A stretch of 64,000 nt of DNA from Nocardia arthritidis NBRC 100137 (GCF_001612765.1 NZ_BDBB01000019.1:62001-126000), one strand, 5' to 3'. Positions 46,506 to 55,485 are shown, counted from the stretch's first letter. Notes: a model not told the origin generated them from the sequence alone. Numbers and translations are program-made.

Positions 46506-47363
46506 TCAGTCGCGCAGGCGCGAGAGTTCCTCGCGCGCCAGCTCGCCGTCCGGGCCGAAGTCGGTGCGGGTGAAGATGTTCCACCGCCGCAGCAACGGGG
46601 CGAAGACCAGCTCGTCCTCCTTGGCGCGGTCGTAGATGCCCGCCTCGGCGAGCATCTCGTCGCTGCTGCGGCCGTTCGGCAGCGTCACCGTGGGGACCTC
46701 GAAACCGGCGACCCGGTCGGCGATAGCCCGCACGGTCTGGTCGGGCGCCAGATCCAGGGCGGCGGCGACCAGGTCGGCGAAGAACACCGACTGCAGTTCG
46801 TCGTCCATCGCGATGCGCTCGGCGATGGCGGTGACGAGGGGGTTCTCGCCGAGCGCCGCGGTGTTGCGATGCCGGACCGCGCTGGCGGCCTCCTCGAACG
46901 CGCAGTTCGCCAGCACGTCCAGCAAATGCATCGCCGGGCGGCGGAAGCCCTTGGTCATGTGCTCCATGCGCAACCGCTCCAGTTCGACCGGGTCGACGGC
47001 CCTGGTCACCATGAGGTAGTTGCGGATGGTGATCTCGTGGCGGTTCTCCTCGGCCGTCCAGCGGCCGACCCAGCGCCACCACGCGCCGGTGCGCAGGTAC
47101 TTGCCGATCTCCCGGTGGTAGGAGGGCAGGTTGTCGGCGATCAGCACCGAGACGGTCAGCGCCAGCTTGGCGGTTTCGCTGAGCTCCGACTGCTCCGGCG
47201 CCCAGTCGGTACCGCCGAGGAAGGCGAAGTTGCGGCCGTCGTCCCACGGAACGAGGTCTTGTGGCTGCCACCCGTCGGCGACATCGATGTGCTTACGCAG
47301 CAGCAGTTCTACGTCCACCGCGAGCGATTCGAGCAATTCGCGATCGGTCAGGAGAGTTTGCAC
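46506..47363 (-). CDS. acyl-ACP desaturase-like protein with altered diiron motif
   Basis: The 285-residue protein resembles the soluble FA_desaturase_2 family (mycobacterial DesA1/DesA2; stearoyl-ACP desaturase). The first metal motif is kept: 'WTAEENRHE' (E105-E106-x2-H109). In the second, where family members have Asp-Glu-x-x-His, this protein reads Asp-Asp-Glu-Leu-Gln (187-191), with Gln191 at the His and Asp188 at the Glu position. Iron binding may therefore be weak or changed. By location it matches mycobacterial desA2. Desaturation of acyl-ACP for mycolate precursors is the family role; activity here is uncertain. Confidence 0.85.
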   Translation of the reverse strand: MQTLLTDRELLESLAVDVELLLRKHIDVADGWQPQDLVPWDDGRNFAFLGGTDWAPEQSELSETAKLALTVSVLIADNLPSYHREIGKYLRTGAWWRWVGRWTAEENRHEITIRNYLMVTRAVDPVELERLRMEHMTKGFRRPAMHLLDVLANCAFEEAASAVRHRNTAALGENPLVTAIAERIAMDDELQSVFFADLVAAALDLAPDQTVRAIADRVAGFEVPTVTLPNGRSSDEMLAEAGIYDRAKEDELVFAPLLRRWNIFTRTDFGPDGELAREELSRLRD

Positions 47364-47464
47364 CGAGATAACCTAGCGGCTTGGCCCGCGTAGCGGGGGC
47401 GGATGGATGGGATTCATAGGTAACCGGGACCGCACCGCGATCCCGGACGCCGTACATCTGGTTC

Positions 47465-48061
47465 CTACTTGGGCGTGACGGTGATAGTACCGTTCACCCA
47501 GGTGATGGTGCCGCCACTGAAGTCGCTCTGCTTGCCACCGGGGATGTCCTTCTCGTCGCTGACCGGGTAGCCGAGCTGCCCCTGCGCGCCGCCGTTGTCT
47601 TCCCACGCCTTGCGGATCTCGCCCCAGACGACGTGCGGATCGCCGTCCTTGGCCTCGTAGATCGTGCCGCCCGCGAAGTCCTGGTACTCCCCGTCCTCGG
47701 GGCCCTTCTCCTCCGCCTCCAGCGGAAGACCGAGCATGCCGGTCGGGCCACCGAGCTGCGTGTACTTCTCGTAGATTTCGCCCTCGACGGCGATCTCGCC
47801 GCCCGGCGTGGCGATCTTGGTGCCCTCCGCGCTCGCGCCCGTGGTGGCCGTGGCGCCCGTGGTGCCGGTCGGCTCCGCTCCGGTGCGCGTCGGGCTCCCG
47901 GTGCCGGGGCTCATCATCGAGGTGACCATGCCGGTCATACTGGCCATACCGCTCTTGACGCTGTCGCCTTTGTCGTCATCGTCGCCGCAGCCGGCCAAGA
48001 CCAGCCCTGCCGCCGCGAGCACTGCGGTGAATCCAGCCGTTCGTCGAGCGAAGTGGTGCAT
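47465..48061 (-). CDS. LGFP-repeat lipoprotein
   Basis: The 198-residue protein starts at ATG 48061 with GAGAGG six bases upstream. The signal peptide ends in the lipobox Leu-Ala-Gly-Cys (near residue 26). A Thr/Ser/Gly-rich linker follows. The C-terminal half holds two LGFP-type units, 'GGPTGMLGLPLEAEEKGPEDGEYQDFAGGTIYE' and 'GGAQGQLGYPVSDEKDIPGGKQSDFSGGTITW'. LGFP repeats are envelope-associated in mycolic-acid bacteria and may bind arabinogalactan or mycolates. It is likely anchored on the outer face of the membrane. Confidence 0.88.
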   Translation of the reverse strand: MHHFARRTAGFTAVLAAAGLVLAGCGDDDDKGDSVKSGMASMTGMVTSMMSPGTGSPTRTGAEPTGTTGATATTGASAEGTKIATPGGEIAVEGEIYEKYTQLGGPTGMLGLPLEAEEKGPEDGEYQDFAGGTIYEAKDGDPHVVWGEIRKAWEDNGGAQGQLGYPVSDEKDIPGGKQSDFSGGTITWVNGTITVTPK

Positions 48062-48246
48062 GTCCATCCTCTCGCTGTGGGCTACCGGCACACCACGGAC
48101 TCCATGACGACGCGCGTAGCCTCGGCCGATTGTCAGGCGATGACCCGGTGACCGACGAGGGCCACCGGGTCATATCGAACAGCTATCGCGGCGGATGATA
48201 CCCACCGGATGTGCCGTGAAACACGCCGTTGGACGGCCGTGCGGGA

Positions 48247-49632
48247 TCAGGAGTTGGGGCCGTACTCCTCCAGCATCTCGGTGACCAGCGCCGCGATCGG
48301 CGAGCGCTCGCTACGGGTCAGCGTGATGTGCGCGAAAAGCGGGTGACCTTTCAGCTTCTCGACCACCGCCGCGACACCGTCGTGCCTGCCGACACGCAGG
48401 TTGTCGCGCTGGGCCACGTCGTGGGTGAGCACCACCCGCGAGCCGGTTCCCAGGCGGCTGAGCACCGTGAGCAGCACGTTCCGCTCCAGTGACTGGGCCT
48501 CGTCCACGATCACGAAGGAGTCGTGCAGCGACCGCCCGCGAATGTGGGTCAGCGGCAACACCTCCAGCATGTCGCGGCTGAGCACCTCCTCCATCACCTC
48601 GCGGCTGGCCAGCCCGTCGAGCGTGTCGAAGACCGCCTGGGCCCACGGGCCCATCTTCTCGCTCTCGGTGCCGGGCAGATAGCCCAGCTCCTGGCCGCCC
48701 ACCGCGTAGAGCGGACGGAAGACGACCACCTTGCGCTGCGTCCGCCGTTCCAGCACCGCCTCCAGGCCCGCGGTCAACGCCAGCGCCGACTTGCCGGTGC
48801 CCGCTCGGCCACCCAGCGAGACGATGCCGACGCTCTCGTCCAGCAGCAGGTCGAGCGCGATGCGCTGCTCGGCGGAACGGCCGTGCAACCCGAACGCCTC
48901 GCGCTCGCGCACCAGCTGCACCCGCTTGTCCGGCGTGACCCGGCCCAGCGCACTGGAGCTGACGCCGAGCAACCGAACGCCGGTGTGGCAGGGCAGCTCT
49001 CGCGCTTCGTCCAGATCGATCACCGATTCGGCGTAGAGCTGATCGATACGCGCGGTGCTGACGTCCAGTTCCACCATGCCGGACCAGCCGGAGGTCACCA
49101 CGTCCTGGGCGTGGTACTCGTCGGCGTGCAAGCCCACCGCACTGGCCTTCACCCGCAGCGGGATGTCCTTGGACACCAACACCACTTCGCGGCCCTCGGC
49201 CGCGAGGTTGAGCGCACAGGCCAGGATCCGGGAGTCGTTGGTGTCGGTGCGGAAGCCGACCGGGAGGACCGCGGGATCGGTGTGGTTCAGTTCCACCTGC
49301 AACGTGCCGCCCTCGGTGCCGATCGGCACCTGCTGATCGAGCCTGCCGTACTGCAGGCGCAGATCGTCCAGATTGCGCAGGGCTTCTCGCGCGAACCAGC
49401 CCAGTTCGTGATGGTGCCTTTTGGCTTCGAGTTCACTGATGACCACCAGGGGTAATACCACGTCGTGTTCGCCGAACCGCGTGAAGGACCAGGGATCCGA
49501 CAGCAGGACGGACGTGTCGATGACGAAGGTTGTGCCGGCTGATTGCGAGGGGCGGGCCCCCTTCGCGGCGGCTCCGCCTTTCGCGGAGCTGGAGTTCGCC
49601 GAGGGAGCGGAAACGGAGCGTGCAGCAGTCAC
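48247..49632 (-). CDS. phoH2: PIN-PhoH RNA-helicase/nuclease (PhoH2 type)
   Basis: The 461-residue protein starts at GTG. The PIN RNase domain covers about residues 35-190, with acidic residues D39, E68 and a later '[13 protein letters not shown]' site. The PhoH ATPase domain covers about residues 240-450: Walker A '[10 protein letters not shown]' (274-283) and Walker B 'IVDEAQ' (375-380). The PIN-PhoH fusion, PhoH2, is an RNA helicase/RNase in mycobacteria, reported with a small antitoxin gene upstream. I find no convincing antitoxin frame in the 266 bases upstream. Synteny places it as the ortholog. Confidence 0.93.
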   Translation of the reverse strand: MTAARSVSAPSANSSSAKGGAAAKGARPSQSAGTTFVIDTSVLLSDPWSFTRFGEHDVVLPLVVISELEAKRHHHELGWFAREALRNLDDLRLQYGRLDQQVPIGTEGGTLQVELNHTDPAVLPVGFRTDTNDSRILACALNLAAEGREVVLVSKDIPLRVKASAVGLHADEYHAQDVVTSGWSGMVELDVSTARIDQLYAESVIDLDEARELPCHTGVRLLGVSSSALGRVTPDKRVQLVREREAFGLHGRSAEQRIALDLLLDESVGIVSLGGRAGTGKSALALTAGLEAVLERRTQRKVVVFRPLYAVGGQELGYLPGTESEKMGPWAQAVFDTLDGLASREVMEEVLSRDMLEVLPLTHIRGRSLHDSFVIVDEAQSLERNVLLTVLSRLGTGSRVVLTHDVAQRDNLRVGRHDGVAAVVEKLKGHPLFAHITLTRSERSPIAALVTEMLEEYGPNS

Positions 49633-49898
49633 GGTGGGCTCCTCTGTGTTCGCGCGGCAATCGCACGAACGATCTCGCTGGACCGGTCCGTCCTGATGGA
49701 CCCGACGTTGCCGTCAGGTGCCACGAGGGCCGGGTCCCGGCCCCCTCGTACTGAGTAGCTCAGTCACGGTCAGGACCTCCCGTACGAGCCACACCGCCGC
49801 GGCCCGCACACCCGACGCTACCTCCGATTCCCATGTCCGCGCTCGGGGACCGGGAGGCGTGTCCGTGAATTTGTCGTAAACCGGCACGTCGCGGCTAT

Positions 49899-50276
49899 TC
49901 ACCGCAGCACGTCGAGCAGCACCGGAACATGACTGTGCGCCGGATCCTGTACGGCTGTGAGCAATGTGACCGGACCTTCGGCGGCCAGATCCCGCAAATC
50001 CCGCAAATCTTGTTGAACTTCCGGCGCGGCGAGCTCGGCACGGTAGCGGCGGGCGAATTCCGCGCCCCGCGCGTCCCGATCGGCGTGGAACCAGCGCCGC
50101 AACTCGGTGGACGGGGTGAGGTCCTTGGGCCAGCGATCGACCCGCGCTTGCGCTTTGGTGATACCCCTCGGCCAGAGCCGATCGACCAGTACCCGGGCGC
50201 CGTCGTCCGGGTCGGGGCTGTCGTAGACGCGCTTGACGCGGAAGCCGGGTTGCGGTTGCGGGGCCATAGCAGTCAT
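49899..50276 (-). CDS. DUF488-family protein
   Basis: The 125-residue protein has the DUF488 core: 'VKRVYDSPDPDDGARVLVDRLWPRGITKAQARVDRWPKDLTPSTELRRWFHAD' followed by 'EFARRYRAELAAP' and 'VTLLTAVQDPAHSHVPVLLDVL'. The family is widespread and of unknown function; the Arg-Leu-Trp-Pro-Arg-Gly motif is its signature. It is a single-gene unit between phoH2 and a divergent small gene. The start may be ATG 50276 or the internal ATG at 50267. Confidence 0.9.
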   Translation of the reverse strand: MTAMAPQPQPGFRVKRVYDSPDPDDGARVLVDRLWPRGITKAQARVDRWPKDLTPSTELRRWFHADRDARGAEFARRYRAELAAPEVQQDLRDLRDLAAEGPVTLLTAVQDPAHSHVPVLLDVLR

Positions 50277-50353
50277 CGCAGCACGCGCCCCGAGCGGCTC
50301 CGGGATTCGCCACGCCGTCGCTGTCGGCCGATTCGGCGGATAGAGTCGCTGGT

Positions 50354-50626
50354 ATGTCCGGTAACGAGGATTTGGAGAAGCTGTCGTCGAAGGAGCTGCA
50401 CGATCGGGCGATGAAGCTCGCCGTGCGACGCGGTGATGTGAAGTTCCTGTGGCGGCTGCTCACGTCGATCCCGGCCGCGGAAGCCGCCGCGGGCAATGTC
50501 GGCGAGAGCGAGGCGGACATCAAGTACGTGCTGCCTATGCTCGACGACTACGTCCACGCGGGCGACGGCGCGGTCGCCGAGGTGTTGCGGCCGGTCTACC
50601 TGGACTACCTGGCCCAGCACTCCTGA
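50354..50626 (+). CDS. small conserved helical protein, unknown function
   Basis: The 90-residue protein is mostly helical and charged: 'EDLEKLSSKELHDRAMKLAVRRGDVKFLWRLLTSIP', then 'ADIKYVLPMLDDYVHAGDGAVAEVLRPVYLDYLAQHS'. It has no signal or membrane segment. The codon use is that of a real gene, and the frame is intact and short. It is convergent with the SnoaL-like gene by 7 bases. I recognise no domain. Confidence 0.65.
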   Translation: MSGNEDLEKLSSKELHDRAMKLAVRRGDVKFLWRLLTSIPAAEAAAGNVGESEADIKYVLPMLDDYVHAGDGAVAEVLRPVYLDYLAQHS

Positions 50627-50633
50627 GGCCGGG

Positions 50634-51056
50634 TCAGCCGCGGGTGAGTGCGGCGCGCCAGAGGCCGGCGGCGGTGCCGCGCAGGAAGTTCCCCCAGCTG
50701 AAGTGGTCGTGCCACAGGATGATTCGGCCGTCGCGCAGTTCGAACGTGCCGGTCACCCAGAAGCCGACCCGCACCGGTCCGAAGCGCAGGTAGTCGGTGC
50801 GGTCGGTGAGCACGACGTCGCCGTCGGCGGCGATGTGGTGCAGGTCCACCCCGAAGCCGATCGAGTCGCGGCGTAGGCCGCGCAGCACGCCGCCGACCCG
50901 GCGGATGCCGCGCAGGTCGGGCAGCGAGGTGTTCTTCCAGACGATGTCCGGGTGCAGCAGGTCGATCGCCTCCTCTGCGGCGCCCATCTCCAGCGCGGCG
51001 AAGAACTCCCGCACGGTGGTGATCGAGTCCTGTTCCAGGTCGGGTTCGTCGGTCAT
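50634..51056 (-). CDS. SnoaL/limonene-epoxide-hydrolase-like protein
   Basis: The 140-residue protein starts at ATG in a 4-base overlap with the TetR stop (ATGA). The NTF2-like fold is evident in 'TVREFFAALEMGAAEEAIDLLHPDIVWKNTSLPDLRGIRRV' and 'VWVTGTFELRDGRIILWHDHFSWGNFLRG'-type strands. The Asp/Arg/Trp pattern recalls limonene-1,2-epoxide hydrolase. It probably isomerises or hydrolyses a small hydrophobic molecule. It is translated with the TetR regulator that faces the flavin monooxygenase, so the three may form one catabolic or detoxification unit. Confidence 0.82.
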   Translation of the reverse strand: MTDEPDLEQDSITTVREFFAALEMGAAEEAIDLLHPDIVWKNTSLPDLRGIRRVGGVLRGLRRDSIGFGVDLHHIAADGDVVLTDRTDYLRFGPVRVGFWVTGTFELRDGRIILWHDHFSWGNFLRGTAAGLWRAALTRG

Positions 51057-51796
51057 GGTCCGAGCGTAGGCCGCGCCGGTCCTGCGCGGCGCGCGATGAG
51101 CACCGCCAGCCCGTCCAGAATGCGCGCGATGCCGAATCTCAGCGCACCCGCCCCTCCCGCGACCGCGCCTTCCTCGGCGAACGCGGCGGCCGCGGCGGGG
51201 TATCGCTCGGCCGCGGCGGCCACCATCTCGGCGAACTGCCCCGCGATCTGTTTCTCGAACTCCTCGGCGTCCGCCATCCGCACCTGCTGCGCCAGGCTGC
51301 GGGCGTGCCCGGTCAGCAGGACGATGGTGTCCAGACGTTCGGCGGTGGTGAGCCCGGTCCCGGCGAGCGCGCCCAGCGCGACTTCCAGCCAGGCCAGCTC
51401 GTTCGGGCCGATCGGCCGCATGCCCACCAGCGCCTCCAGCGACCAGGGATGAGCGCGGAAGCGTTCGTAGATCGTCTCGCACCACACGGCCAGCAGATCC
51501 CGCCAAGCGTCCTGCGCCGCCTCCGCGCCCGCGCTCATCTCCGGCGGTGCGCCCAGCGCCGTGTCCAGCATCAGCGCGACAAGCTCGGCCTTGCCGGGCA
51601 CGTAGCGGTACAGCGACATCTTCGTGAAGCCGAGCCGCTCGGCCAGCCGCTGCATGGACAGATGCGCCAGCCCTTCGGCATCGGCCAGCTCGACGGCCTC
51701 CGCGACGATCCGCTCCAAGGACAGCGCTGGTTTGGGGCCCCGCTTGGGGCGCTGACCGGTGCCCCAGAGCAATTCGAGTGCGGTCGGTGTCGGCAT
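51053..51796 (-). CDS. TetR-family regulator (tetracycline-repressor-type C-domain)
   Basis: The 247-residue protein has a TetR DNA-binding domain at about residues 24-70 ('LSLERIVAEAVELADAEGLAHLSMQRLAERLGFTKMSLYRYVPGKAELVALMLD') after a basic N-terminal tail. A helical TetR_C-type ligand domain follows. The divergent promoter of the flavin monooxygenase carries an extended inverted repeat, so it is the likely target. It is coupled to the SnoaL-like gene (ATGA), which should be co-repressed. Confidence 0.9.
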   Translation of the reverse strand: MPTPTALELLWGTGQRPKRGPKPALSLERIVAEAVELADAEGLAHLSMQRLAERLGFTKMSLYRYVPGKAELVALMLDTALGAPPEMSAGAEAAQDAWRDLLAVWCETIYERFRAHPWSLEALVGMRPIGPNELAWLEVALGALAGTGLTTAERLDTIVLLTGHARSLAQQVRMADAEEFEKQIAGQFAEMVAAAAERYPAAAAAFAEEGAVAGGAGALRFGIARILDGLAVLIARRAGPARPTLGP

Positions 51797-51821
51797 GCCC
51801 GAAATCCTTCCGGAGAACGTC

Positions 51822-51876
51822 TTGACGTGAAACTGTGTCCACCATACTCTTATTTGAGTCCATCGGATACAGTTTC
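51822..51876 (+). promoter_or_regulatory. flavin monooxygenase promoter with TetR operator
   Basis: TTGACG (51822-51827) and TACTCT (51845-51850), 17 bases apart, form a good -35/-10 pair for the monooxygenase gene. GAAACTGTGTCC (51829-51840) and GGATACAGTTTC (51865-51876) form an 11-of-12 inverted repeat with a 24-base centre. The left half sits between -35 and -10; the right half follows the start site. A repressor bound here would block polymerase. Confidence 0.65.
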
Positions 51877-51906
51877 CATAGGACGCAGATTTGACAGGAG
51901 CTCATC

Positions 51907-53103
51907 ATGCGCAACACCACCGTGCTCATCTCCGGCGCGAGCGTCGCCGGACCCGCGCTGGCCTACTGGCTGCACCGCTACGGGTTCGCGGTCACCGTCG
52001 TGGAGCGCGCTCCGGCGCTGCGCCCCGGGGGTCAGGCGATCGACTTCAAGGGCCGTACCCACCGCACCGTGCTGGAACGTATGGGCATGCTGGAGGACAT
52101 CGAGCAACGCAGGACGGGCACCACCGACACGGTGTTCGTGGACGAGCGGGGCACCCGGCTGGCGCTGATGTCGGGTGAATTCACCGGCGGCGACGTCGAG
52201 ATCCTGCGCGGCGACCTGTCCGAGATCATCCATCGGCGCACGGCCGACCACTGCGAATATCTGTTCGGCGATTCGATCACCGCGCTCACCGAGACCGCGG
52301 ACGGCGTCGACGTCGAGTTCGAGCACGCGCCCGCCCGCACCTTCGACCTCGTCTTCGGCGCCGACGGCATCCACTCGCGGGTCCGCAGGCTGGCGTTCGG
52401 CCCCGAGCGCGATTTCGTGAAATACCTGGGTTATCACTACGCCGTCGCGGGCGCCAGCCCCTGGACCGGCAAGACCACCGGACCACGCGAACGGGTGACC
52501 GCGCACGCCCACAACGCTCCCGGACGGCTCGCGATCAGCGGCGGCCCGAAGGCACAGCAGATGTACATGTTCGCCTCCCCGGAGCTCGACTACGGCCGGG
52601 ACGACAGCGCGGCCCAGCGCCGCATCCTCGCGGAGACCTACGCCGAGGTGGGCTGGGAAGTGCCGCGGATGCTCGCCGAGCTGGCCGGATTCGACGACTT
52701 CTACATGGACACGATCAGCCAGGTGCGCATGCCGGACGGATACACCAAGGGACGTGTGGCGCTGGTCGGCGACTCCGGATACGGAAACACGCTCGGAGGC
52801 TTCGGCACCGGACTCGCCGTCGTCGGCGCGTACGTCATCGCGGGCGAGTTGGCATCGGCCGGCGGCGACCACACCGTGGCGTTCGCGCACTACGACGAGA
52901 TCATGAAGCGCTACGCGAAGATCGCGGGCAACAGCAACGCCGGTCGTTTCCTGGCGCCCAAGACCGCGCGCGGCATCAGGATGCGCAACTGGTTCCTCGG
53001 TTCCCGGCTGTTCGCGCTGATGATGAAATACAGCGACAACGCCGCCAACGACATCGATTTGAAGGACTACCCCACGCTGGTCGGCGCGGCGAACGCGCGC
53101 TGA
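51907..53103 (+). CDS. FAD-dependent class A monooxygenase
   Basis: The 398-residue flavoprotein has the N-terminal FAD motif 'VLISGASVAGPALAYWLHRYG' (a GxGxxG variant), the DG-like 'FGADGIHSRVRRLAFG', and the GD motif 'VALVGDSGYGNTLGGFGTGLAV'. It resembles TetX/rifampicin-monooxygenase-like and PHBH-type hydroxylases. It hydroxylates an aromatic or inactivates an antibiotic; substrate unknown. An operator-bearing promoter and the divergent TetR gene suggest inducible expression. Confidence 0.92.
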   Translation: MRNTTVLISGASVAGPALAYWLHRYGFAVTVVERAPALRPGGQAIDFKGRTHRTVLERMGMLEDIEQRRTGTTDTVFVDERGTRLALMSGEFTGGDVEILRGDLSEIIHRRTADHCEYLFGDSITALTETADGVDVEFEHAPARTFDLVFGADGIHSRVRRLAFGPERDFVKYLGYHYAVAGASPWTGKTTGPRERVTAHAHNAPGRLAISGGPKAQQMYMFASPELDYGRDDSAAQRRILAETYAEVGWEVPRMLAELAGFDDFYMDTISQVRMPDGYTKGRVALVGDSGYGNTLGGFGTGLAVVGAYVIAGELASAGGDHTVAFAHYDEIMKRYAKIAGNSNAGRFLAPKTARGIRMRNWFLGSRLFALMMKYSDNAANDIDLKDYPTLVGAANAR

Positions 53104-53302
53104 GTCCTCGTCAGTGGCCTTGACAACGATCGGATCGGCCGCGCCCTACCGCATTCGGCACAACATCCCAGTTCGGAACCGTCGCGCCGCCTGCGACGAG
53201 CGGCACGACGGGGCGCCCCGAGAGGTCGGCTGTGTTTCGATGGAACCGGAGTGCGGCGGGACGCGTCTATAAGGTCAGACGGCACTGACGGAAGGGGCGG
53301 CG

Positions 53303-53689
53303 ATGGCGGACAGCCCATTTCCCGGGTACATCGAAGCTGCGAAAACCGGGGCGCTGCGGGTACGGATGGACCCGCAAGGGTTCGTGGAGATAGACCAGGC
53401 GTGCCAGGAGTTGATCGACGCGCTCGTGGCCGCGCAAACCGACGTTCGCGAACTCGGCGAGCGGCAGCACTGGGGTCTGGGTGAGGACGATTCGAAGCTG
53501 ACCTCCGCCGTCGAGCTTGTGCGACTGTTCCGTGAGAAGGCTTTCGGCGGCCCGAACAACGCATTCGACACACTGACCGAGTACATCTCCGTGACGCAGG
53601 AAATCCGATCCATGTTCCAGTCCATCCGCGATGGCTACGTTCGGACCGATACGGAATTCGCGGCAGCGATGCGGGAGCTCAGCGTATGA
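53303..53689 (+). CDS. WXG100-like type VII secretion substrate candidate
   Basis: The 128-residue helical protein has a central turn with Trp-Gly ('RQHWGLGED', W57-G58) and a C-terminal Tyr-x3-Asp ('GYVRTD', Y112/D116), the general type VII secretion motif. The surrounding helices ('FVEIDQACQELIDALVAAQTDVREL' and 'DTLTEYISVTQEIRSMFQSIRDGY') fit a helical hairpin. It lacks a signal peptide. It is the first gene of a four-gene unit with a lipoprotein, a PPE-like protein and EspG, and overlaps the second by four bases. The W-G spacing is not a strict WxG, so assignment is moderate. Confidence 0.65.
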   Translation: MADSPFPGYIEAAKTGALRVRMDPQGFVEIDQACQELIDALVAAQTDVRELGERQHWGLGEDDSKLTSAVELVRLFREKAFGGPNNAFDTLTEYISVTQEIRSMFQSIRDGYVRTDTEFAAAMRELSV

Positions 53690-54267
53690 AAGCCGGCATA
53701 GGTGTTGTGGCAGCCGGGTCCGTCGCGGGAGCGGTAGGACTCGTCCTGCTCGCCGGATGCGGCGACGGGAGGACACCGAGCGAACCAGCGACGTCGACCA
53801 CCCGCCCCACCGGTTCCGGCCCGAGCGCATCGCCGGGGGCGAATATCCAGTCCGCGTTCGATCCCTGCACCGCGCTGACGCCCCAGTTTCTCGCCGAGCG
53901 GCAGTGGGACTCGAGACCCCCGGAACCCAGACAGGACAGCCAAGGCGGCATCAACTGGAAGGGATGCCGTTACATCGCGCGGGCTGGATACGGATTCGTC
54001 GTCGAAACCACCAACGGCACCCTCGACCAGGTTCGCAGCAAATACCCTTCCGCCGTGGACCTTCCGGCAGGCGATCGGAAAGCCGTGCGCTATGAAGCCC
54101 GTCCGGACGTGCCGGGTGGCTGCACGATCAACGTCGAGATGAGGTCCGGCTCGCTCTACATCCTGACGAATGTTCCGCAGACGTCGGCGAACAAGAACCT
54201 CGTTGCCTGCGATATCGCCACCGATATCGCCCGAGCAATCGCACCACTGCTGCCCGCGGGCAGCTGA
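53686..54267 (+). CDS. DUF3558-family lipoprotein
   Basis: The 193-residue lipoprotein has a hydrophobic signal ending 'LLAGC' (lipobox, Cys near 25), a Pro/Ser/Thr linker, and a C-terminal DUF3558 domain ('FDPCTALTPQFLAERQWD', 'WKGCRYIA', 'GCTINVEMRSGSLYILTNVPQ', 'ACDIATDIARAIAPLLP'). Paired cysteines suggest disulfides outside the cell. DUF3558 lipoproteins are abundant in Nocardia. It overlaps the WXG-like gene by four bases and lies 18 bases before the PPE-like gene, so it is presumably part of the secretion unit or its surface target. Confidence 0.88.
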   Translation: MKAGIGVVAAGSVAGAVGLVLLAGCGDGRTPSEPATSTTRPTGSGPSASPGANIQSAFDPCTALTPQFLAERQWDSRPPEPRQDSQGGINWKGCRYIARAGYGFVVETTNGTLDQVRSKYPSAVDLPAGDRKAVRYEARPDVPGGCTINVEMRSGSLYILTNVPQTSANKNLVACDIATDIARAIAPLLPAGS

Positions 54268-54285
54268 ACACCGGGGGAAGCGATC

Positions 54286-55485
54286 ATGAGACAGACCGAC
54301 GGCCGCGCGATCACCAATCCGGAGAACGCGCAGAGCTTCTCGCACGCGGAGATCAAGCAGGCCGCCGACGCGATGAATCCGGGCGGGCTCGACGGGGTGT
54401 TCGCGGCGTGGTCGGCCATCGCGGCGGCGGTCACGAACGCCGGGCAGCAGTTCGAGAACGCGATCAAGAAAGCGGTGGAACAGAACTGGGAGGGCGCGGC
54501 GGCCGACAGCGCGGTGCGCGGCGTACGGGACTACGCGGCGCGGGTGGGCGAACTCGGCGAGGCCCTCGGCGCACAGAGCCTGCCATTGTCGGCGGCGGGG
54601 GACGCGGCGGCCAAATTCAAAGCGTCGGTGCCGGAATTGGTGGACGTCTCGGCAGGCGCGGCGAACGCGGAACAGCGCAACTCGCGTGAGGAGCAGGCCC
54701 GCGACGAGATGAACACCCAGTACATCCAGCCGTACGGGGCGACCGCCCCGGCCATCCCCACGCTGCCGCCGCCGGTCGGTCCCGCCGCCACGACGCCGAC
54801 AGCGATCGAGACGGGCACCGGTGCGGCTGTGAACCCCGACGCGAGTTCGCAGCCGCTGGGCGGCGACCGCCCCACCGACACCTCTTCCTCCAGCGACGAG
54901 CCTTCGTCCGAAGGAGCCACCACCTCGCCCGGTGACGTGGAGGAGGAAGGCACCCCGGACGAGCCTGCGCAGCCGACGGCCGAGGACATCTCGGAAACGA
55001 CCACGCCACAGGCCATCGCACAAGGCCAGGACACCGCGACCACCACACCGGCATCCACTACGAGCGCACAGACGACGACAAGCTCAGGCACGCCGTTCGT
55101 GTCCACGACGACTCCGCCTACCAGCGCACCCGCCGCCGTCGTCCCCACATCGTTCGACGGCCGACCGAACGGCACACCGGCCCGGCCGGGCACGCCCGGT
55201 GCGGCCGGAACTCCCGGCGTCGCGGACAACGAGGCGCGGTCGGGCACCTCACGTCCTGCCCAACCCACCGCCCCGGCGGCGGCGAATCCGCAGAACACCA
55301 CGGCGGGACGCCCGGCAGCGTCCGGCGGCGCGGGGTACTCGGGCATGGTCCCACCGGGGCTGCGCGGCAGGCGCGCGGACGACGACGAGCACAAGTCGCC
55401 GAAATATCTGCGCACCGAGGAACACGCGAAGGAGTTGCTCGGCGAGGTGCAGCCGACCGTGCCGCCCGCGCTGGGAGAGAAATGA
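54286..55485 (+). CDS. PPE/WXG-like protein with long Thr/Pro-rich tail
   Basis: This protein has 399 residues. The N-terminal 130 form a helical domain with Trp-Glu-Gly (W68-G70) in 'VEQNWEGAAADSAVRGVRDYAARVGELGEALG', as in WXG/PPE type VII substrates. Residues about 145-345 are low-complexity, rich in Thr, Ser, Pro, Glu, with a final basic and acidic end ('GLRGRRADDDEHKSPKYLRTEEHAKELLGEVQ'). It overlaps espG by four bases. PPE proteins bind EspG chaperones, so the two may form a complex before secretion. There is no signal peptide. Confidence 0.75.
   Translation: MRQTDGRAITNPENAQSFSHAEIKQAADAMNPGGLDGVFAAWSAIAAAVTNAGQQFENAIKKAVEQNWEGAAADSAVRGVRDYAARVGELGEALGAQSLPLSAAGDAAAKFKASVPELVDVSAGAANAEQRNSREEQARDEMNTQYIQPYGATAPAIPTLPPPVGPAATTPTAIETGTGAAVNPDASSQPLGGDRPTDTSSSSDEPSSEGATTSPGDVEEEGTPDEPAQPTAEDISETTTPQAIAQGQDTATTTPASTTSAQTTTSSGTPFVSTTTPPTSAPAAVVPTSFDGRPNGTPARPGTPGAAGTPGVADNEARSGTSRPAQPTAPAAANPQNTTAGRPAASGGAGYSGMVPPGLRGRRADDDEHKSPKYLRTEEHAKELLGEVQPTVPPALGEK

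Noticed and set aside
49714..50523. Minus-strand frame across the DUF488 gene and phoH2 upstream region
   Set aside because: Arg/Ser-rich shadow; DUF488 is the supported gene in that region, and no antitoxin-like small frame emerged.
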